Numbered from the stretch's first letter, positions 8,432 through 18,669 are shown. The stretch: DNA of 64,000 nucleotides from Seohaeicola saemankumensis (GCF_020171285.1 NZ_JAIUZI010000008.1:62001-126000); one strand, 5' to 3'. Translations and numbers: made by a program. Notes: generated by a model from the sequence alone, not told the origin.

Positions 8432-9261
8432 CCACCGCCGCCCAGGCGATGGCGCAGGCCGCTGCCCGGCTGCGGGCCGCCGGCGTCGATGACCCGGCCC
8501 GCGACGCGCGGGTGCTGCTGGCCCATGCCGCCCGCATTGAGGCCGCGCGTGTGACCCTGATCGCCCCCGAGGAACTGAGCCCCGAGATCGCGGAACGCTA
8601 TGAGCAACTGATCGCGCTCCGCGCGGTGCGGGTGCCGGTATCGCATCTGCTGGGAGAACGCGAATTCTACGGTCGCAGGTTCAAGGTTTCGGGCGATGTG
8701 CTGGACCCGCGCCCCGAGACCGAGACGCTGATCGAGGCGGCGCTGGCGCAGCCCTTTGAGCGGGTGCTGGATCTGGGGGTCGGCTCTGGCTGTATCCTCG
8801 TGACCCTGCTGGCGGAACGCGACGCGACGACCGGTCTGGGTGTCGACCTGAGCGAGGCCGCCTGCCTGCAGGCCAGCGCCAACGCGGTGATGCACCGGGT
8901 CCAGGCCCGCGCGCAGATCCTGCAGTCGGACTGGTTCGCGCAAGTGAATGGGCGGTTCGACCTGATCGTGTCGAACCCGCCCTACATCGCATTGGACGAA
9001 ATGCCGGGGCTGTCGGATGAGGTGCGCCGCCACGAACCGGAAATGGCTCTGACCGATGGCGGCGACGGGCTGGGCGCCTACCGGACGATTTCCGCCGGGG
9101 CTCTGACGCATCTGGCGCCGGGTGGCCGCCTGATCGTGGAAATCGGCCCGACACAGGCGGCACAGGTCTGCGAAATCCTGTCGCAGGCGGGGTTGAAAAG
9201 GCTGCAGGTGGTGCCCGATCTGGACGGGCGCGACCGGGTCATCGTGGCGTATTCACCTTAA
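8428..9261 (+). CDS. prmC: Release factor glutamine methyltransferase
   Basis: A 277-residue SAM-dependent methyltransferase that methylates the Gln of the GGQ motif in RF1 and RF2. The SAM loop is DLGVGSGC (115-122) and the catalytic NPPY is at 183-186 in [11 protein letters not shown]. The start is GTG at 8428, overlapping the prfA stop as GTGA, with GGGAGGGGGG just upstream. The prfA-prmC order is the standard bacterial pair. Confidence 0.96.
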   Translation: MTTAAQAMAQAAARLRAAGVDDPARDARVLLAHAARIEAARVTLIAPEELSPEIAERYEQLIALRAVRVPVSHLLGEREFYGRRFKVSGDVLDPRPETETLIEAALAQPFERVLDLGVGSGCILVTLLAERDATTGLGVDLSEAACLQASANAVMHRVQARAQILQSDWFAQVNGRFDLIVSNPPYIALDEMPGLSDEVRRHEPEMALTDGGDGLGAYRTISAGALTHLAPGGRLIVEIGPTQAAQVCEILSQAGLKRLQVVPDLDGRDRVIVAYSP

Positions 9262-9504
9262 GTTTACGAAAATATCGGGGAAACTGGGACTGTTTTACGT
9301 CAGATAACCGCAAAAAACGCCGAATTTCGAACCATAGCCCTTGTCTGTCAGGGCAGGACATGTTTACTCAAGGCTGTTGCCCTGGCCGATGCAGAATTTG
9401 CACCCGGGCGGCGCCAAGCCCAAAAGTCGATAATCCGGGGTCACATGAGCGCGACGTGCCTCAGCCGGGTTACAAGACAGCAGTACAAGGCTGACGATAG
9501 GTAT

Positions 9505-10092
9505 ATGAGATCTTCTAAATCCCGCTCGCGGTCGAAATCGAACCGTAACCGCCCGTCCTCCGGCGGCAATGTCATCAACCGGGTCTTTGACAGCTCGGGT
9601 CCCGAAGGCAAGGTGCGCGGCACGCCGCAGCAGATCATCGACAAATACAATCAGCTCGCGCGTGATGCGCAGCTGTCCAATGACCGCGTGGCGACCGAGA
9701 ATTTCCAGCAGCACGCCGAACACTACCTGCGCCTGCTGAGCGAGGCGCAGCGCGAACAGGACGCGCGCCGCGAGGAACAGGAACGGCAGAACCGCGAACG
9801 CCAGGCCGAGCGTGACCGCGAACGCGCTGAACGTCAGGAGCGCGAGGCCGCGCAGCGCAGTAGCGACCCCGCCGAGACGCCGCAACCCGATGTGCTGGAC
9901 CTGAACACCGGCGACGACGGCGATAATGGCCTGGTGGAAACGCCGGAAAGCAAACCGAAAAAACCGCCGCGCAAACCGCGCACGCGCAAACCGGCGGCGA
10001 AAAAGACCGAAACGGCAGACGCCGCACCTGACGCCGCCGCCGAAACACCGGCAGCGGAACCCTCGGGCGGCGAGCCCGAGGCGGCGGAGTAA
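9505..10092 (+). CDS. DUF4167-family protein, charged
   Basis: A 195-residue protein. The first ~75 residues (SGGNVINRVFDSSGPEGKVRGT... QHAEHYLRLL) match the DUF4167 domain common in alphaproteobacteria. The middle, residues ~78-115, is a strongly charged Glu/Arg/Gln stretch likely to form a long helix or coiled coil. The C-terminal third is low complexity, rich in Lys, Pro, Ala and Glu, probably disordered. I chose ATG at 9505 because the domain begins there. It stands alone and is followed by a good terminator. An RNA- or DNA-binding role is plausible from composition only. Confidence 0.85.
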   Translation: MRSSKSRSRSKSNRNRPSSGGNVINRVFDSSGPEGKVRGTPQQIIDKYNQLARDAQLSNDRVATENFQQHAEHYLRLLSEAQREQDARREEQERQNRERQAERDRERAERQEREAAQRSSDPAETPQPDVLDLNTGDDGDNGLVETPESKPKKPPRKPRTRKPAAKKTETADAAPDAAAETPAAEPSGGEPEAAE

Positions 10093-10121
10093 ACCAACCG
10101 GCCTGAAGCGGAACGAACCGA

Positions 10122-10155
10122 CCCCGGCACCCTTGTGCCGGGGTTTTGTGTTTTT
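10122..10155 (+). terminator. Rho-independent terminator after the DUF4167 gene
   Basis: CCCCGGCAC and GTGCCGGGG (10122-10143) form a perfect 9-bp stem with a CCTT loop, followed by TTTTGTGTTTTT. It lies 30 bases after the stop codon and ends before the convergent gene. Confidence 0.9.
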
Positions 10156-10161
10156 CCGGTC

Positions 10162-11148
10162 TTATTCGTACGCCAACGCGCGCAAGGTAATGGCTATGGC
10201 GCTGTCAACCTGACCCGGCAGAACATCAGCGGGCTTCTCGGCATGATAGGCAGTTTCCAAGTAAACCGTCCCGATTCCAGGCAGGGGCCGCCAGATCTGG
10301 CAATGGGTTGTGCCCTTTGCGGGGGTGTACCGGCAAAGGTGGCCTTGGGTCTTGGATCCGGCGGCAGTGTGATCCGGATTGAACTCGGGGGGAAACAAGC
10401 GCTTGAGATAGTTCCAACGACGATCAAAATCGGTCAACAATATGATTTCGCGAAAGTCTTCGTAGGGTGCGGTGGCGTGATCGGTGCACCAAACCGGAGC
10501 CTCCCCCTGCGTTTCGCAAACCTGATCCGAATTGCGGACAATGTTGATGGGGGAAATCCGTAGCCGGTTGGCGCGAACGGGTGTTTGATCGGGGCCGGTC
10601 AATTGGCACAGACGGCGGACATCGGGCTTACGGTTCGGATCTGACGTGTATCGCAAACGTTCGGTCCGCGCATCATCGTCGACGGCCAACTCAATCACGG
10701 CCCCGAGCGCTTTTGGGACGGTCAGTTGTTTGCCGCCCATCGTCAGCTCGACTTGAGAAGTTGCACAGGGTGCGTTGGGTAGCCATTGAAACCACAGAGC
10801 CCGCCCCGAAACGAACAGGGCAGGCGCGAGTATGATCAGGATCTGTACCCCGCGCCAAAACGGTCTGCCGGATTGCGGGGCCGTCAACCAAGAGGCCAGG
10901 ATGTTAAAGCCCGCAGCGGCCGAAATGGTGAACGCCCCGCCCCCAAAGAACAGCAGGTCACCCAACCCCTCGTAGCTGCCGCCGCCGCTGTTGTGGCGAA
11001 ACAGGTAGACGCAGAAGGCAACAAGGCCAGCGATAGGGATCAGCCCAAACAACCGGGATCGATGCATCAGGGAAAAACAAGCGACGGATGCCAAGTACGC
11101 AACTGAGATCGTCAACGCCAAGATTGCAGAGGAGCCCAGGGGAAACAT
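10162..11148 (-). CDS. Hypothetical multi-pass membrane protein
   Basis: A 328-residue protein that I do not recognise. The first ~120 residues hold four probable membrane segments (ILALTISVAYLASVACF, LFGLIPIAGLVAFCVYLF, FFGGGAFTISAAAGFNILASWL, VQILIILAPALFVSG). The C-terminal ~200 residues look soluble, with Cys residues in RRLCQ, QVCET, VWCTD, HLCRY and HCQIW that could be disulfide-bonded outside the membrane. Its codons use A/T in third positions more often than the neighbouring genes, which may mean recent acquisition. It is separated from rsmA by 15 bases. Confidence 0.75.
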   Translation of the reverse strand: MFPLGSSAILALTISVAYLASVACFSLMHRSRLFGLIPIAGLVAFCVYLFRHNSGGGSYEGLGDLLFFGGGAFTISAAAGFNILASWLTAPQSGRPFWRGVQILIILAPALFVSGRALWFQWLPNAPCATSQVELTMGGKQLTVPKALGAVIELAVDDDARTERLRYTSDPNRKPDVRRLCQLTGPDQTPVRANRLRISPINIVRNSDQVCETQGEAPVWCTDHATAPYEDFREIILLTDFDRRWNYLKRLFPPEFNPDHTAAGSKTQGHLCRYTPAKGTTHCQIWRPLPGIGTVYLETAYHAEKPADVLPGQVDSAIAITLRALAYE

Positions 11149-11163
11149 TCCGAAGCTGTGATC

Positions 11164-12003
11164 CTATTCCTTGATTACCCCGGCCAGCGCGCAGAACTGT
11201 TCCAGCGTGACCTGCTCGGCGCGTTCGGTTGGGGCGATGCCGGCCGCCAGCAGCCGGTCTTCGATATCGGGAGCCAGGCCCTTGAGCGCGGCGCGCAGCA
11301 TCTTGCGGCGCTGGTTGAAGGCGGCGGCGACCACGCGGGAAAGCGTGGCGGCATCTGCCGGGTAACGCGGCTCGGGCAAGGCGGTCAGATGCACCACCGC
11401 GCTCGACACCTTGGGTGGCGGGGTGAATGCGCCGGGCGGCAGCGACATCGCGATGCGCGCATCGCTGCGCCACTGCGCCAGGATCGCCAACCGGCCATAG
11501 GCCTTGGACCCAGGCTGTGCCACGATCCGCTCGGCCACCTCGCGCTGGAACATCAAGGTCAGGCTCTGCCAGAACGGCGGCCAGTCGGGCGGCGTCAGCC
11601 AGCGCACCAGCAGCTCGGTGCCGATGTTGTAGGGCAGGTTGGCGGCGACGCGGATCGGCGGCGTCAGATGCGCCAGCGGATCGACCTGCAGCGCATCGCC
11701 CTCGATCACCTGCAAACGGCCCGGATAGGCCGCCGCGATCTGCTGCAGCGCCGGGATGCAGCGGCTGTCCTTTTCCACCGCCAGCACCCGGCGCGCGCCT
11801 TCGGCCAGCAATCCGCGGGTCAGCCCGCCCGGGCCGGGGCCGATTTCCAGCACGTCGCATTCGCTCAGATCCCCGGCCTGCCGCGCGATCTTGGCGGTGA
11901 GGTTCAGGTCCAGCAGAAAGTTCTGGCCCAGCGACTTGCGCGCAGAGAGCTGGTGGTCGGCAATGACCTGGCGCAGTGGGGGCAGGGTGTCTATGGCGCT
12001 CAT
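11164..12003 (-). CDS. rsmA: 16S rRNA (adenine1518/1519-N6)-dimethyltransferase
   Basis: A 279-residue KsgA/RsmA enzyme that dimethylates two adjacent adenines near the 3' end of 16S rRNA during 30S maturation. [10 protein letters not shown] near residues 23-32 and the SAM loop [15 protein letters not shown] mark the N-terminus; [11 protein letters not shown] is the catalytic NLPY motif. It is the last gene of the minus-strand lptF-lptG-lptD-surA-pdxA-rsmA order, separated from pdxA by a dispersed repeat copy. Confidence 0.96.
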   Translation of the reverse strand: MSAIDTLPPLRQVIADHQLSARKSLGQNFLLDLNLTAKIARQAGDLSECDVLEIGPGPGGLTRGLLAEGARRVLAVEKDSRCIPALQQIAAAYPGRLQVIEGDALQVDPLAHLTPPIRVAANLPYNIGTELLVRWLTPPDWPPFWQSLTLMFQREVAERIVAQPGSKAYGRLAILAQWRSDARIAMSLPPGAFTPPPKVSSAVVHLTALPEPRYPADAATLSRVVAAAFNQRRKMLRAALKGLAPDIEDRLLAAGIAPTERAEQVTLEQFCALAGVIKE

Positions 12004-12026
12004 CCGTCGATCCCTCGGCGCGGGTC

Positions 12027-12074
12027 GCCGGCGGTGGCATCGCCTCCGGCGGGAGTATTTGGAAAGAGATGAAA
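12027..12074 (+). repeat. Dispersed hairpin-tail repeat, copy 4
   Basis: A GCCGGCGG/CCTCCGGC hairpin is followed by GGGAGTATTTG then GAAAGAGATGAAA. The tail ends 2 bases from the pdxA stop codon, on the opposite strand. It separates pdxA from rsmA within the operon. Confidence 0.85.
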
Positions 12075-12076
12075 CA

Positions 12077-13054
12077 TCACGACGCCCTTGCCATGGTCTG
12101 TGCCATCCGCAGGGCGGCGATCAGGCTGTCGGGCGAGGCCACGCCGCGCCCGGCGATGTCGAAGGCGGTGCCGTGATCGGGCGAGGTGCGGATGAAGGGC
12201 AGGCCCAGCGTGACGTTGACGCCGCGGTCGAAGTCCAGCGTCTTGATCGGGATCAGTGCCTGGTCGTGGTACATGGCGATTACCGCGTCATAGCGGGCGC
12301 GCGCGGCGGCGTGAAACAGCGTGTCGGCCGGGTGCGGCCCGGTGAGCGTGTAATCGGGTGATTGCAGGTCAGCCAGCAGCGGCGCAATCCAGTCGAGCTC
12401 CTCGCGCCCCATGGCGCCGCCTTCGCCGGCATGCGGGTTCAGGCCCGCCACCGCGATGCGGGGGTGGGCGATGCCGAAGCGGTCGCGCAGGCCGGCGGCG
12501 GTGATCGCCACGGTCTCGCGCAGCACCTCCGGCGTCAGCGCGCGCGGCACCTCGGCCAGCGGGATGTGGATGGTCGCGGGCACCACCCGCAGCTGATCCG
12601 AGGCCAGCATCATCACCACCCGGTGCGTTCCCGCCAGCGCGGCCAGAAACTCGGTATGACCGGGATAGGCGAAGCCGGCGCCGTCGATCAGCGCTTTCTT
12701 GTGGATCGGCGCGGTACAGAGCGCGCTGGCCGCGCCCGATTGCACCAGCGCCACGCCGCGTTCGATGGCCGCGATCACACCAGCGGCATTGGCCGGCGCG
12801 GCCTGGCCGGGGGTGCGGGGAGCGGCGAAAACCAGTGGCAGCACCGGTAGCGCGCGGGCGCTGGCCGCGATCGCCTCGCCGATAGTGTCCAGCCGCGCAA
12901 CCGGGGTGCCCGGGGGCAGGTGGCGAGGATCGCCGATCCAGGCAAAGGGGCAGTCGGCGCGCAACTGATCCCAGGCCGCCACCGCGATCTCGGGGCCGAT
13001 CCCGGCGGGCTCGCCACAGCTGAGCGCGATCGGGGCCGGGGATTTCGGGGTCAT
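12077..13054 (-). CDS. pdxA: 4-hydroxythreonine-4-phosphate dehydrogenase
   Basis: A 325-residue PdxA that oxidises 4-phosphohydroxy-L-threonine in the DXP-dependent pyridoxal phosphate pathway. The N-terminal block [12 protein letters not shown] and the metal/substrate block [37 protein letters not shown] are typical. The ATG overlaps the surA-like stop by 4 bases (13051-13054). Dxr in the same window supplies the related DXP-branch isoprenoid step. Confidence 0.96.
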   Translation of the reverse strand: MTPKSPAPIALSCGEPAGIGPEIAVAAWDQLRADCPFAWIGDPRHLPPGTPVARLDTIGEAIAASARALPVLPLVFAAPRTPGQAAPANAAGVIAAIERGVALVQSGAASALCTAPIHKKALIDGAGFAYPGHTEFLAALAGTHRVVMMLASDQLRVVPATIHIPLAEVPRALTPEVLRETVAITAAGLRDRFGIAHPRIAVAGLNPHAGEGGAMGREELDWIAPLLADLQSPDYTLTGPHPADTLFHAAARARYDAVIAMYHDQALIPIKTLDFDRGVNVTLGLPFIRTSPDHGTAFDIAGRGVASPDSLIAALRMAQTMARAS

Positions 13055-14313
13055 TTCTCGATGATGACCGAGTCGGCCCTGAGCTGTTCGAGGTAGCTCT
13101 TGGAGAAGGCATTCAGCCGTTGGTCGATCAGCGCATTGGCGATATCCTGGCGGCTGGCGTCCTCGGCGAATTCCGAGGTCCGGGAACAGAGCATCAGGAA
13201 CACCAGCGTCTGCCCGTTCGAGCGGGTCAGCGCGGTCGAGATCTCTCCGGGGTCGAGCTTGGCCAGTTCCAGAGCGATGTCGCGCGGGATTTCACCGGGC
13301 TTCTTGGTCTCGCGGTCCAGTACCGTTTCCGGCTGGCCCTTGGCGATGCCGTAGAGGTCGTTGCAGGTATCGACGCGGCTGGCGATCCCGGCGGCGGTCG
13401 ACAGCGCCTCGGGGCTGCGGCCACCGGCGATGTAATAGGCGGCGTATTCGATGCTTGCGTAGCGCGGCGCGCTGGTACCCGATTCCCGGATCCCGCGCAT
13501 CTGGAACAGCGCCACCGCGTTGGGCAGTGTCAGCGGCGCCGTGACCTCGCCGGGGTTCAGCGCCAGGATAACCGGCTGCAGCGCCGGTGGCAGGTTCGAG
13601 ATCGGCAGCCAGTTCATCCGGCCGCCGTTGTTGCGCGTGTCGCTGGCGGAATACTGCGTGGCGGCGGCGGAGAAGGCGTCATAGCTCGTCACCTTGGAGA
13701 TTTCGTCGGCCAGCGCCTCGACCTGGTCCAGCGTCTGCGGTGTCACCGGGATGATCAGCTCCGACAGCAGAACCTGAATGCCATTGCCGGCGCCGCCCTG
13801 TCCCAGCGCCCGGTTGATCTCGGATTCGCTGGGCCGCGCCCGGTTGCCGAACCGGGTGCCCACGAATTCGCGCCAGGCGATCTGCATCTCGACGAAATCG
13901 CGCAGCGTCTCGCGCGACACGCCGTTCTGCTCCAGCGCCTTGATCAACTCGTCGGGCGGCAGGTTGGCACGGGCGGCGAATTGCACGATGCCGTTCTCGA
14001 CATCCTCGGGCGGGATCTCCAGCGCGATGGCGTCGATTTCCTGCTGTTTCAACCGGTCTTCGATCAGCCCCTCGCGGGCCAGTTTCGCCGGATCGCCGGG
14101 GGCGTTCAGAATCCGCAGCAACTGGGTGCGCTGCTCCAGCTCAAACTGGGTGATGACCCGGCCGTTGACCGTGATCGCCGGAGAAAACAGCCCCTGAGCG
14201 TGGACCAGACCCGCCGGCAGGGCAAGCGCCGCCAGGCTCGCAATAGCGCAAAGCACGCCGGTCAGGGGGATCCGCCCAGCGAGGGCCGCCAATGTGGTCA
14301 GGATTTTCCGCAT
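13051..14313 (-). CDS. surA: SurA-like periplasmic chaperone / peptidyl-prolyl isomerase
   Basis: A 420-residue exported protein with a signal sequence ending near LVHAQG (residue ~40). The N-terminal chaperone region includes ITVNGRVITQFELEQR, the SurA_N hallmark. The central QVLLSELIIPV region corresponds to a parvulin-like rotamase domain that appears degenerate. It helps deliver outer-membrane proteins to BamA and belongs with lptD in the order lptD-surA-pdxA-rsmA. The start overlaps the lptD end by 16 bases. Confidence 0.9.
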   Translation of the reverse strand: MRKILTTLAALAGRIPLTGVLCAIASLAALALPAGLVHAQGLFSPAITVNGRVITQFELEQRTQLLRILNAPGDPAKLAREGLIEDRLKQQEIDAIALEIPPEDVENGIVQFAARANLPPDELIKALEQNGVSRETLRDFVEMQIAWREFVGTRFGNRARPSESEINRALGQGGAGNGIQVLLSELIIPVTPQTLDQVEALADEISKVTSYDAFSAAATQYSASDTRNNGGRMNWLPISNLPPALQPVILALNPGEVTAPLTLPNAVALFQMRGIRESGTSAPRYASIEYAAYYIAGGRSPEALSTAAGIASRVDTCNDLYGIAKGQPETVLDRETKKPGEIPRDIALELAKLDPGEISTALTRSNGQTLVFLMLCSRTSEFAEDASRQDIANALIDQRLNAFSKSYLEQLRADSVIIEK

Positions 14314-16436
14314 GTTCGCCTGTAGTTTGCTGTTCCGCTCTCGACGGCAAAGCCGCTGAGCGCGATGGTAAAGCCGAAATCGGTTGAAGGCTCAACACTT
14401 GTCGACGATGTATAGCGCCGGTTGAGCGAAAGATCGACCGTCACGCATTCATTCTGGTAGATTAGCCCGACACCCGCCCGGGTGGCGCGTTCGTCCGAGA
14501 TGTCGTAGCGTAGGTTGGCGCTGGCGGTCCATCGGTCGTTGACCCGGTAGCTGCCGTCGAACCACAGTTCCGACAGCGGGTCGGTGCGGCCCTCGGCCGG
14601 GTCGGTGCCCAGCCACAGGTAGGATCCGGCAATGGAGCTGCGCGCGTTGGTCCAGTCGCCGCGCATCGCCACCTTGGAAAAGCTCAGGTCGCCGTTCAGC
14701 AGCGCCCGACCGGTCAGCGACAGTCCCTTGTCCAGTTTCAGCTGACCCGCCAGCAGCAGATCGGAGGAGGTGCCCGACAGCCCCGAGGTCTCGGTGAAAT
14801 TCGCATCCGCCGTCTTGCGGAACACCTGGCCGATGGTGGCCAACGCCTGCCAGCCGCCCGGCCCGTAGCGCGACCAGTTCAACCCGTAGACCAGGGTCGG
14901 GCCGTCCTCGCGCCGGTCCACCGAGGGAAAGCGCGACAATGCCAGCAGGTTGCCCTGGTCGAACTCGACAAAGGCGCTTTCGTCGTTGGGCACGCTGCCG
15001 CCATGCACGTTGCTCCAGCCCAGCTGCACCACCGGTTCGAGGTAATGCGTCGCGCCGCGCGCGGTGGTTCGGGTCATCGGATAACTCAGCGCCAGCGCCG
15101 CGCGCGGCGTGGTCACAGTGACCTCGGGCGGGTAGTTGCTGTCGTCGTAGATCGCGAATTTGTCCACCGACAACCCCATACGCCAATCGGCCCGGATCCC
15201 GGGGCCGAAGATTCCCGATCTCAGCCATTCCGCATCCAGCGTCGCGCGCCCGATGTCGCGGCCCAGCACGTCCTGCTGCGAGGTGCGGTTGTGGCCATGC
15301 GCATTGAGACCCAGCCGGACCTCGCCGCCGATGCCCTGCGGAAAGAACCGCTGCTGGTAATACAGATCGGCGACCGAGGTCGGCAGGGTCGCATCGTTTT
15401 CGCCATCACGCAGAGACTTGAAATGGGTCAGCGCGGCGGCAAAGGCGACATCGCGCTTGACCCGCGTCAGGCCGATCTGGCTGCGTAGCCGGTCCAGATC
15501 GGGCAGGCCGTAATCGGCCAGATAGGCATCGTCCGACACCGCCTTCAGGTCGAAATCCAGCGTGAAATCGTTGCCCAGCCCAAAGCTGCCCAGGCCGAAC
15601 AGGTAACCGCGATCCTCGCCGGGGATCAGGTCGTCGCGGGTATAGGCGCCTTCGAATTCAATGCCGCCCAGGCGGAACGCCTGCCGATACCGGTATTCCA
15701 GCGTCCGGGTCTTGGACGACAGGTAGGGCGACAGCGTCAGGTCCTTGTGATCGCCCAGCCGAAAGAAATACGGGATCTTGATCCCGGTCGACAGCTGCGA
15801 GGTGGTGCGCACGGAGGGTATCAGGAACCCGGTGGCCCGCTCCAGTGTCGGATCGGGCAGCCGCATGCCGGGAAAGTAGAACACCGGCACGTCCAAAATA
15901 CGGAACTGCGCGTCTTCGAAATACAGCTGCCGCTCCAATTGGTCATGGGTGACCTTGCGGGCGCGGATCTGCCACAGCGGTGGGCGGCCATCCTCGCAGA
16001 CATGGCAGGAGGTGACGGCGGTCTTGTAGAGCTGCGTGTAACGCCCGCCGACGCGGGTCATCTGCAGCGCGGCCAGCTGCAGCTGCTGGTCGAACACCAT
16101 GCGCGCACCGGTCAACAGACCGTTCTGCAGCCCCCGGTCCATCTCGGCGGCATTGGCAAGCACTGTGATCGTGCCACCCTGGTCAATCCGGATCGGCCCC
16201 TCGATCATCAACTTGCCGTTCTCGCGGTCAAAGGTGATGCGGCGCGCGCTCAGCCGGACATCGCCCTGGTAGGCCTCGACGTTGCCCTCGGCGATCAGCT
16301 GCCGGTCGGCGGTGATGAACACCTGATCGGCGACCAGGATCGCCGGCGGGTCGGCTTCCTCCTGCGCCCGCAGCGCGCCGACGCCCACCAGCACGGCAAA
16401 GCCCGCCAGCAGCCATATCCGCAGCCGGGCCATCAT
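14298..16436 (-). CDS. lptD: LPS-assembly outer membrane protein LptD
   Basis: A 712-residue outer-membrane translocon that inserts lipopolysaccharide into the outer leaflet. It has a signal peptide (IWLLAGFAVLVGVGALRAQ), then an OstA jellyroll (residues ~35-150, with ILVADQVFITADRQLIAEGNVEAYQGD) and a long beta-barrel domain rich in alternating aromatic strands. Two Cys (TSCHVCEDG) lie near residue 142. It overlaps lptG by 4 bases and surA by 16 bases. LptF and LptG are encoded just upstream in the same transcript. Confidence 0.95.
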   Translation of the reverse strand: MMARLRIWLLAGFAVLVGVGALRAQEEADPPAILVADQVFITADRQLIAEGNVEAYQGDVRLSARRITFDRENGKLMIEGPIRIDQGGTITVLANAAEMDRGLQNGLLTGARMVFDQQLQLAALQMTRVGGRYTQLYKTAVTSCHVCEDGRPPLWQIRARKVTHDQLERQLYFEDAQFRILDVPVFYFPGMRLPDPTLERATGFLIPSVRTTSQLSTGIKIPYFFRLGDHKDLTLSPYLSSKTRTLEYRYRQAFRLGGIEFEGAYTRDDLIPGEDRGYLFGLGSFGLGNDFTLDFDLKAVSDDAYLADYGLPDLDRLRSQIGLTRVKRDVAFAAALTHFKSLRDGENDATLPTSVADLYYQQRFFPQGIGGEVRLGLNAHGHNRTSQQDVLGRDIGRATLDAEWLRSGIFGPGIRADWRMGLSVDKFAIYDDSNYPPEVTVTTPRAALALSYPMTRTTARGATHYLEPVVQLGWSNVHGGSVPNDESAFVEFDQGNLLALSRFPSVDRREDGPTLVYGLNWSRYGPGGWQALATIGQVFRKTADANFTETSGLSGTSSDLLLAGQLKLDKGLSLTGRALLNGDLSFSKVAMRGDWTNARSSIAGSYLWLGTDPAEGRTDPLSELWFDGSYRVNDRWTASANLRYDISDERATRAGVGLIYQNECVTVDLSLNRRYTSSTSVEPSTDFGFTIALSGFAVESGTANYRRTCGKS

Positions 16437-17533
16437 CCGTCCTCCGAGTGCAGCAGCAGACCCAGCGTCAGAAACAGCGCGGCCACCGGCGGCGCCCAGG
16501 CCGCCAGCAGGACGGGCAACTGGCCGTTCTCGCCCAGGATCTGGGCAAAGTTGCGCACGAAGTACAGCGTGAATCCCAGCAGCACGGCGGTCAGCACCGA
16601 CAGGCCGGTGCCGCCGAACCGGACATGGCGCATGGTAAAGGCGGCCCCCACCAGCACCATCGCCACCAGGAACAAGGGCCGCGCCAGCTCCGACTGGTAC
16701 CAGATCTCGTAGCGTTTGGTGGAAAACCCGGCCGCTTCCAGCTGCCGGATGGTGTCGGGCAGGTCATAGATTGACACGCCGCCCGATCCGCCCAGGCTGT
16801 CGCGGATCCGGTCCTGTGTCAGGGTGGTGGCGATCTTCAGCTCGTCATGTTCTGCGGCGCTGGCCTCGGGGTTCAACCCGGCGGCCAGCGGCCAGACCTT
16901 GGCGTTCTCCAGGTTCCACTGCCCGTCCTGCAGCCGTGCGGTATCGGCGATGATCTGGCGCACCGGGCCGCCATCATTGGGCGCGTAGGTCAGGATGGTG
17001 ACGCCGTAGAGCGTGGCGCCGTCGCCGGCATAGCCGTTGGCATGGATCACCGATTGCCCGCGCGCGCCTCCCTGGCGCAGCCACAGCCCTTCGCCCGTAA
17101 CCGACAGCACCGACGGCCCGCCCGACCGGTAGGTGTCGGACAGCTGCTGATACCGGTTCGAGGTCGCTGCCACGATCGGGTTCAGCGCCGTCACCGCCAG
17201 CACCCCGATCACCAGCGCGACCGCCACCGGTGCCACCAGCGCCCGGATGCCGCTGCGCCCGGCGGCCCGCGTCACCACCAGCTCGCTGCTGCGCGCCAGC
17301 CCGACAAACAGCACGATGGTTGACAGGATCATCAGCAGCGGCAGGATCTCGCTGATCGCCTCGGGCGCGCCCAGCAGGGTCAGCCGGAACAGCTGGCTGA
17401 AACTGATGTCGATTCCCTCGAACCTTCGCCCCTGTTCGATCAGATCGATCAGCAGGATCAGCGTCAGGAACACCGCCCCGATCAGCAAAAAGGCCTGGAT
17501 GAACCGGCGGGCAAAGTAGCGGTCAAGGATCAT
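16433..17533 (-). CDS. lptG: LPS export ABC transporter permease LptG
   Basis: A 366-residue YjgP/YjgQ-family permease. It opens with MILDRYFARRFIQAFLL and has three N-terminal membrane segments, a periplasmic jellyroll (residues ~130-260) and three C-terminal segments. With LptF it extracts LPS from the inner membrane, driven by LptB, which is not in this window. ATG at 17533 overlaps the lptF stop as ATGA, so the upstream extension of the frame is rejected. Confidence 0.95.
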   Translation of the reverse strand: MILDRYFARRFIQAFLLIGAVFLTLILLIDLIEQGRRFEGIDISFSQLFRLTLLGAPEAISEILPLLMILSTIVLFVGLARSSELVVTRAAGRSGIRALVAPVAVALVIGVLAVTALNPIVAATSNRYQQLSDTYRSGGPSVLSVTGEGLWLRQGGARGQSVIHANGYAGDGATLYGVTILTYAPNDGGPVRQIIADTARLQDGQWNLENAKVWPLAAGLNPEASAAEHDELKIATTLTQDRIRDSLGGSGGVSIYDLPDTIRQLEAAGFSTKRYEIWYQSELARPLFLVAMVLVGAAFTMRHVRFGGTGLSVLTAVLLGFTLYFVRNFAQILGENGQLPVLLAAWAPPVAALFLTLGLLLHSEDG

Positions 17534-18669
17534 GCTGCCACCTCGTCCGGCACCGCCCTGCGGCGGAACAGTGACGGCAGCGGTCGCCCGGCCAGCCGCA
17601 GGAACAGCGCCGACAGCAGCAGCCCCGCCAGCGTCGGCAGATACAGCAGCGGCCACATCGCCGCATTTGCCAGCACCGGCCCCGACACCACTCCGCGCAG
17701 CGTCTCCAGCCCGATCAGGATGACAAAGGCCAGCAGCGCCTGCCGCCAGACGCCAAACCGCGAAAACCCGCCCACCAGCAACGTCGAGAACCCGATCAGC
17801 GTCACCGCGATACAGACCAGCGCGCGTGAAAACCGCAGGTGCAGCTCTTCGGCCAGCTGGCCGGCGCTGTAACCGTCGGTCTCGGTCACCTGTTCGGGGC
17901 TGCGCATCAGCTCCAGCGTCGGGATCGCCCGGATATTGCGGGCGGCGGCGTCCTCCTTGGAAATCAATGCGCTGATGTCATACGAGAAATCGCGGAAATG
18001 CGTGGTCGAAAGTATGCGTTTCTCGATGTTCAGCTGCCGCGCGAGCCCGTCCACCAGAATCAGGCTGGACCGGGCGCCGTCGCGCACCAGATAGGCTTCG
18101 GCGCCGGTATAGGTCACCGGGTTCTCCTTGTCGCGCGAATCCGACAGGAACACGTCGTTCAGCCGCCCGTCGGCGTCAATCTTGCGCACGTAAAAGGTGA
18201 TGCCGGGGGCCGGGTGCAGGAAGCTGCCCTCGCTCAGCAGCTTGGCGGTGATGTTGCGCGCCACCTCGGCCTCGCGCACTGCCAACTGGTTGATCGAGGC
18301 GGGCAGCAGGAAATGCGTCAGCACCGACATCATCGCCGCCGTCACCAGCCCGAAATACAGCGCCGGCCGCGCCAGCCGCCATGGGCTCGACCCGGTCGCC
18401 TGCATCACTGTCAGCTCGCTCTCGCTGTCCAGCCGGTTGGTGAAATAGACCGCCGCCGCAAAGGCCGAGATCGGCAGAATCATCCGCACCAGATTCGGCA
18501 GGATCAGCGCGGTGAATTCCAGGAACACCAGCGCCGACTGGCCGCCGCCGATCAGCCGGTCAAACAGCACAACAGCCCGGCTGATCCAGAAGACCGCAAC
18601 CAGAATCAGGGAAAAGAACCCAAAGAACAGCAGAAACTGCGACAGGACGTATCTGTCGTACCGTGACAA
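17530..18669 (-). CDS. lptF: LPS export ABC transporter permease LptF
   Basis: A 379-residue permease, partner of LptG. It has the same 3 + 3 membrane layout with a periplasmic domain between. MSRYDRYVLSQFLLFFGFF is a typical first segment, and LDSESELTVMQATGSSPW is the conserved coupling region after the third segment. It is the first gene of the minus-strand envelope operon and is divergent from pepA across a 130-base region. Confidence 0.95.
   Translation of the reverse strand: MSRYDRYVLSQFLLFFGFFSLILVAVFWISRAVVLFDRLIGGGQSALVFLEFTALILPNLVRMILPISAFAAAVYFTNRLDSESELTVMQATGSSPWRLARPALYFGLVTAAMMSVLTHFLLPASINQLAVREAEVARNITAKLLSEGSFLHPAPGITFYVRKIDADGRLNDVFLSDSRDKENPVTYTGAEAYLVRDGARSSLILVDGLARQLNIEKRILSTTHFRDFSYDISALISKEDAAARNIRAIPTLELMRSPEQVTETDGYSAGQLAEELHLRFSRALVCIAVTLIGFSTLLVGGFSRFGVWRQALLAFVILIGLETLRGVVSGPVLANAAMWPLLYLPTLAGLLLSALFLRLAGRPLPSLFRRRAVPDEVAA

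Noticed and set aside
9262-9504. Possible small RNA or gene between prmC and the DUF4167 gene
   Set aside because: It is AT-richer and likely holds a promoter, but no complete promoter, terminator or stable fold could be assigned.
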